Shown here piece after piece: positions 30,864-33,531 of a DNA stretch of 33,531 nucleotides; positions within the stretch are counted from its first letter, which is position 1, and each line of letters starts with the position of its first letter. A program made the translations under genes and the position numbers. Below the pieces are notes generated by a model. That model did no database searches and was not told the origin of the DNA. It saw only the letters and a program-made list of their open reading frames with translations. The DNA is from Patescibacteria group bacterium (GTDB lineage Bacteria; Patescibacteriota; Patescibacteriia; 2-12-FULL-60-25): the NCBI GenBank assembly GCA_018063125.1, contig JAGOQY010000004.1:1-33531 (forward strand), in the 5' to 3' direction.

Positions 30864-32231
30864 ATGTCGAAATCCGCTCCCATGTACGGCTGTTCAAACT
30901 GTGATGCGCAGTTTTTGAAATGGGCCGGACGATGCACCGAATGTGGCGCATGGGGATCGCTCAAAGAATCTGGCGGAGACGCTGAAGGCGCAAAACCAGA
31001 GACCGGACGCGTTGCGGGAAAACCACAAACACCGATTCCGTTCACACAAGAAACAACGGTCAAAGCAGATGTCCGCGCCACGGGACTCGGATCTCTGGAT
31101 GGCGTACTTGGCAGCGGACTCGTCGATGGCTCTGTCACACTGATTGCGGGAGAACCGGGAATTGGAAAATCCACGCTCCTCGCACAAGCCGCTCTTGCCG
31201 CCGCGGCAACCGGACGAAGAATCGTGTACGTGACGGGAGAAGAATCTCCCATGCAGGTTCGTCGAAGACTGGAACGACTTTCAAAAACACTTCCGAACTC
31301 TCTCGCGTTTGTGAACCACACGGATGCGGGAATTTTGGCGGCCACGATCGAAGAAGTAAAACCGGATCTCACCATTATCGACTCCGTGCAGACACTCCGT
31401 TCGAATCATGTTGCCGGAGAACCTGGCGGCGCCAGTCAGGTCAAAGCGAGCGGTGCACAAATCACGGAAGCCGCAAAACGCGCGCACGTTTCCGTCATTC
31501 TCGTCGGTCAGGTGACGAAAGACGGAGATATTGCAGGACCGCGTGTACTCGAACATTTGGTAGACACGGTTCTTTTTCTCGAAGGAGATCGCGGTCATCG
31601 ATTTCGTCTTCTTCGTGCACTCAAACATCGATTTGGTCCAACAGATGAAGTCGCGGTTCTTGCGATGACGGAACTGGGATTGGAACCCGTGGAAGATCCA
31701 TCCAGCGAGCTATTGCGAGATCGTGCGCAAGGAATTTCTGGTTCTGCGATCACGTGCCTCATTGAAGGACACCGACCGTTGCTTTTGGAAATCCAATCAC
31801 TCGTCTCCCCTGCGGGATACGGAACTCCGGTGAGACGCACGACAGGAACAGACACGGCACGACTCGGAATGCTTCTGGCCGTGCTCGCGCGACGAAGTGG
31901 AATTTTTGCCCTTGATAAAGACGTCTACGCAAATGCCGCCGGTGGAATGGATGCACGAGATCCAAGTATGGATCTTGCGATCTGCTTAGCGATCGCGAGC
32001 GCCGTCAAAGACACACCACTCGATCCGCGTCTTGGTGTATTTGGAGAAGTTGGTCTTGCCGGTGAACTTCGTCCCGTTGGGCTCCCAGAACTTCGTCTCA
32101 AAGAACTTGGACGCATGGGTTTCGCCACCGCGATCGTCCCGCGTGGACAGTCAAAAGGCGCGCCAAAAGGAATGGAAGTGAAGGAAGCGGGAACGGTACG
32201 TGAGGCGCTTCAGATCGCGCGCGTTTTGTAA
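30864..32231 (+). CDS. radA: DNA repair protein RadA (Sms)
   Basis: This is a hexameric RecA-like helicase that helps extend D-loops in recombination and repair. The 455-residue protein has an N-terminal C4 zinc finger (CSNC then CTEC, 10 residues between). The RecA-like ATPase follows, with Walker A GEPGIGKST (about 93-101) and Walker B region LTIIDSVQTL. The RadA-specific motif is at about 251-255, and a Lon-protease-like C-terminal domain with the conserved ANAAGGMDARDPSMDLA segment ends the protein. The normally strict KNRFG motif reads KHRFG here, an Asn to His change that still leaves Lys and Arg. A weak purine-rich GAAGAAAG precedes the ATG. Its convergent neighbour recG also acts in recombination. 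Confidence 0.96.
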   Translation: MSKSAPMYGCSNCDAQFLKWAGRCTECGAWGSLKESGGDAEGAKPETGRVAGKPQTPIPFTQETTVKADVRATGLGSLDGVLGSGLVDGSVTLIAGEPGIGKSTLLAQAALAAAATGRRIVYVTGEESPMQVRRRLERLSKTLPNSLAFVNHTDAGILAATIEEVKPDLTIIDSVQTLRSNHVAGEPGGASQVKASGAQITEAAKRAHVSVILVGQVTKDGDIAGPRVLEHLVDTVLFLEGDRGHRFRLLRALKHRFGPTDEVAVLAMTELGLEPVEDPSSELLRDRAQGISGSAITCLIEGHRPLLLEIQSLVSPAGYGTPVRRTTGTDTARLGMLLAVLARRSGIFALDKDVYANAAGGMDARDPSMDLAICLAIASAVKDTPLDPRLGVFGEVGLAGELRPVGLPELRLKELGRMGFATAIVPRGQSKGAPKGMEVKEAGTVREALQIARVL

Positions 32232-32240
32232 TCCACCTTT

Positions 32241-32259
32241 TCCGTCATGCTGAACTTGT
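32241..32259. terminator. Palindromic hairpin between convergent radA and recG
   Basis: TGCTGAA and TTCAGCA form a 7-bp stem (32243-32249 and 32255-32261 within a base or two) in the 49-base gap. No T-run follows. The surrounding text (GTCATGCTGAACTTGTTTCA) resembles a short palindrome I remember as scattered in many bacterial genomes, where it often ends transcripts; only one copy is seen here. Confidence 0.4.
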
Positions 32260-32280
32260 TTCAGCACCAACCGCTGAGCC

Positions 32281-33531
32281 CTATTCCTGATGCGAAGATT
32301 CCCTGAGTTTCATGACGCGCTTCCGTAATTCCGGAAGCGTTTTGAGATCATCAACGAGAAGTTCTTGTGCCATCTCACGCGCGTCGGCCATGAGCGCAAG
32401 ATCATCCGCTTTTGCGGCGCGAAATGCCGCTTCCCCGCTCTGGTTCGTTCCTAAGAGATTTCCCTCTCCACGAAATTTTAAATCCGCTTCGGCGACAGCG
32501 AATCCGTCATTTGTTTGCTCAAGAACACGCAATCGACTGAGCGACATATCCGCAACGCCATCCGTGGGAGCGAGAAGACAATACGATGGTAGAGATGAAC
32601 GTCCGACACGACCGCGGAGCTGATGAAGTTGTGCGAGACCAAATCGCTCTGCACCTTCGATGAGAATGACGGTGGCGGTTGGAACATCCACACCAACTTC
32701 AACGACCGTTGTCGCAACGACGACATCGAGTTCTCCGGCGGCGAGCGATTCCATACGACCGTCTTTTTCTTTTGCGGAGAGTCGCCCGTGAAGTGCGGCG
32801 ATGCGAAGTCCACGCAACGGACCAGAAGAAAGTTTGCGTGTTTCCGTTTCCACACTTCGCACGCCACCTTCATCATCATCCTCAATCAACGGACAGACGA
32901 TAAACGCACGGCGACCCGCAGCAGCTTCTGTTCGAATCAGATCGTACGCACGTTCTCGACCTGCTTCGCCAATCGCGAGAGATGTTTTAATCGGGAGACG
33001 TCCTGCCGGTTTTGTCTTGATGATGGAAACGTCGAGATCACCAAAAAGCGTCAACGCAAGTGAACGCGGGATTGGTGTCGCAGACATCGAGAGAAGATGT
33101 GGAGATCTTCCATCCGCTCGCGTTTCCACGACAAGCGTCTCACGTTGAGCGACGCCGAATCGATGCTGTTCATCCACCACGGCTAGCGCGAGATCTGGCG
33201 GAGATTGTCCCTTTACGAGAAGCGCATGCGTTCCCACCGCAACGATCCGGCCAAGTTTCAAACGATCTTTTGCTTTTTCTGGGGTGAGCTTTGTTTCTTC
33301 TCCCCCTTCATACAAATAACGTGTAGACGAGGTGTAGAGCAGGACAGGAATCTGATGTGGAACCAGAAAACGCTTGAACGTTTCTGCGTGTTGTTTGGCG
33401 AGAAGATCAGTTGGTGCCATCACCGCCGCAGAAGAACCGGCACGAAACACCAACGCAGAAAGCATGGCCGCAACCGCGGTTTTACCGGTTCCCACGTCCC
33501 CTTGCAGGAGTCGGCGCATCGGCCGCTCGCT
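32281..33531 (-). CDS. recG: ATP-dependent DNA helicase RecG, C-terminal part (runs off the window)
   Basis: This is a branch-migrating helicase that remodels stalled forks and Holliday junctions. The visible 416 residues begin at the window edge with SERPMRRLLQGDVGTGKT (Walker A) and continue with the Walker B/DEQHRFG box, SATPIPRSLALTLFGDLD, and the second RecA-like domain (VATTVVEVGVDVP, ERFGLAQLHQLRGRVGRS). The C-terminal RecG wedge-clamp region (GEGNLLGTNQSG) follows. Full-length RecG is near 700 residues, so the N-terminal wedge/OB domain lies beyond 33531. No frameshift is seen in the visible part. It is convergent with radA. Confidence 0.95.
   Translation of the reverse strand, partial: SERPMRRLLQGDVGTGKTAVAAMLSALVFRAGSSAAVMAPTDLLAKQHAETFKRFLVPHQIPVLLYTSSTRYLYEGGEETKLTPEKAKDRLKLGRIVAVGTHALLVKGQSPPDLALAVVDEQHRFGVAQRETLVVETRADGRSPHLLSMSATPIPRSLALTLFGDLDVSIIKTKPAGRLPIKTSLAIGEAGRERAYDLIRTEAAAGRRAFIVCPLIEDDDEGGVRSVETETRKLSSGPLRGLRIAALHGRLSAKEKDGRMESLAAGELDVVVATTVVEVGVDVPTATVILIEGAERFGLAQLHQLRGRVGRSSLPSYCLLAPTDGVADMSLSRLRVLEQTNDGFAVAEADLKFRGEGNLLGTNQSGEAAFRAAKADDLALMADAREMAQELLVDDLKTLPELRKRVMKLRESSHQE

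Noticed and set aside
1-33531. CRISPR array, tRNA, rRNA or insertion sequence
   Set aside because: No regularly spaced repeats, no cloverleaf-like segment in the short gaps, no transposase-like frame and no terminal inverted repeats were noticed.

Overview
The window looks like a chromosomal segment of a small-genome bacterium, most likely a member of the Patescibacteria (Candidate Phyla Radiation). This is an inference from the gene set: several TrbC/VirB2-like membrane proteins, a large anchored baseplate-J-like protein, LemA-HtpX-ClpC neighbours, a threonyl-tRNA synthetase without a TGS domain, few Shine-Dalgarno sequences, and tight packing. UGA is a normal stop (murI/pmm overlap, dsbA-like, pheT), so the Gracilibacteria-type code does not apply. 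No rRNA, tRNA, CRISPR array, insertion sequence or phage gene was seen, and no stretch over 300 bases lacks a gene.

Left part (1-11640). A hypothetical, possibly edge-truncated gene on the + strand ends at a perfect bidirectional terminator shared with thrS. Reading leftward on the - strand come dnaE, a tandem-GGDEF protein, a single-pass membrane protein and thrS. thrS is preceded by a compact T-box leader with its own promoter. Between dnaE and a small membrane protein gene lies an AT-rich patch with a NYN-domain nuclease-like gene and a small helical ORF.

Middle part (11673-20359). A long - strand operon runs pmm/pgm, murI, rseP, pheS, pheT and a small unknown gene. It couples sugar-phosphate and peptidoglycan precursor supply, membrane proteolysis and Phe-tRNA synthesis. 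Divergent from it, a good sigma70-type promoter drives lemA, followed by htpX and a ClpC-type AAA+ unfoldase.

Right part (22847-30808). This is the most unusual region, an envelope cluster. It holds an acidic two-TM protein, a TM-anchored beta-propeller protein, a DsbA-like thiol oxidoreductase, and three paralogues that share one signal-peptide plus TrbC/VirB2-like two-helix module. Each paralogue carries a different exported domain: an M15/VanY-type peptidase, an FGE-sulfatase (SUMF1) fold, or a lysozyme/lytic-transglycosylase-like domain. Two of them also share an N-terminal eight-cysteine module with identical spacing, which fits the DsbA-like neighbour. The window ends with radA (+) and the 3' part of recG (-), which runs off the right edge.

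A recurring regulatory pattern is an extended -10 element (TGnTATACT or close) placed 8-12 nt before the start codon at several genes. It predicts leaderless or near-leaderless mRNAs.
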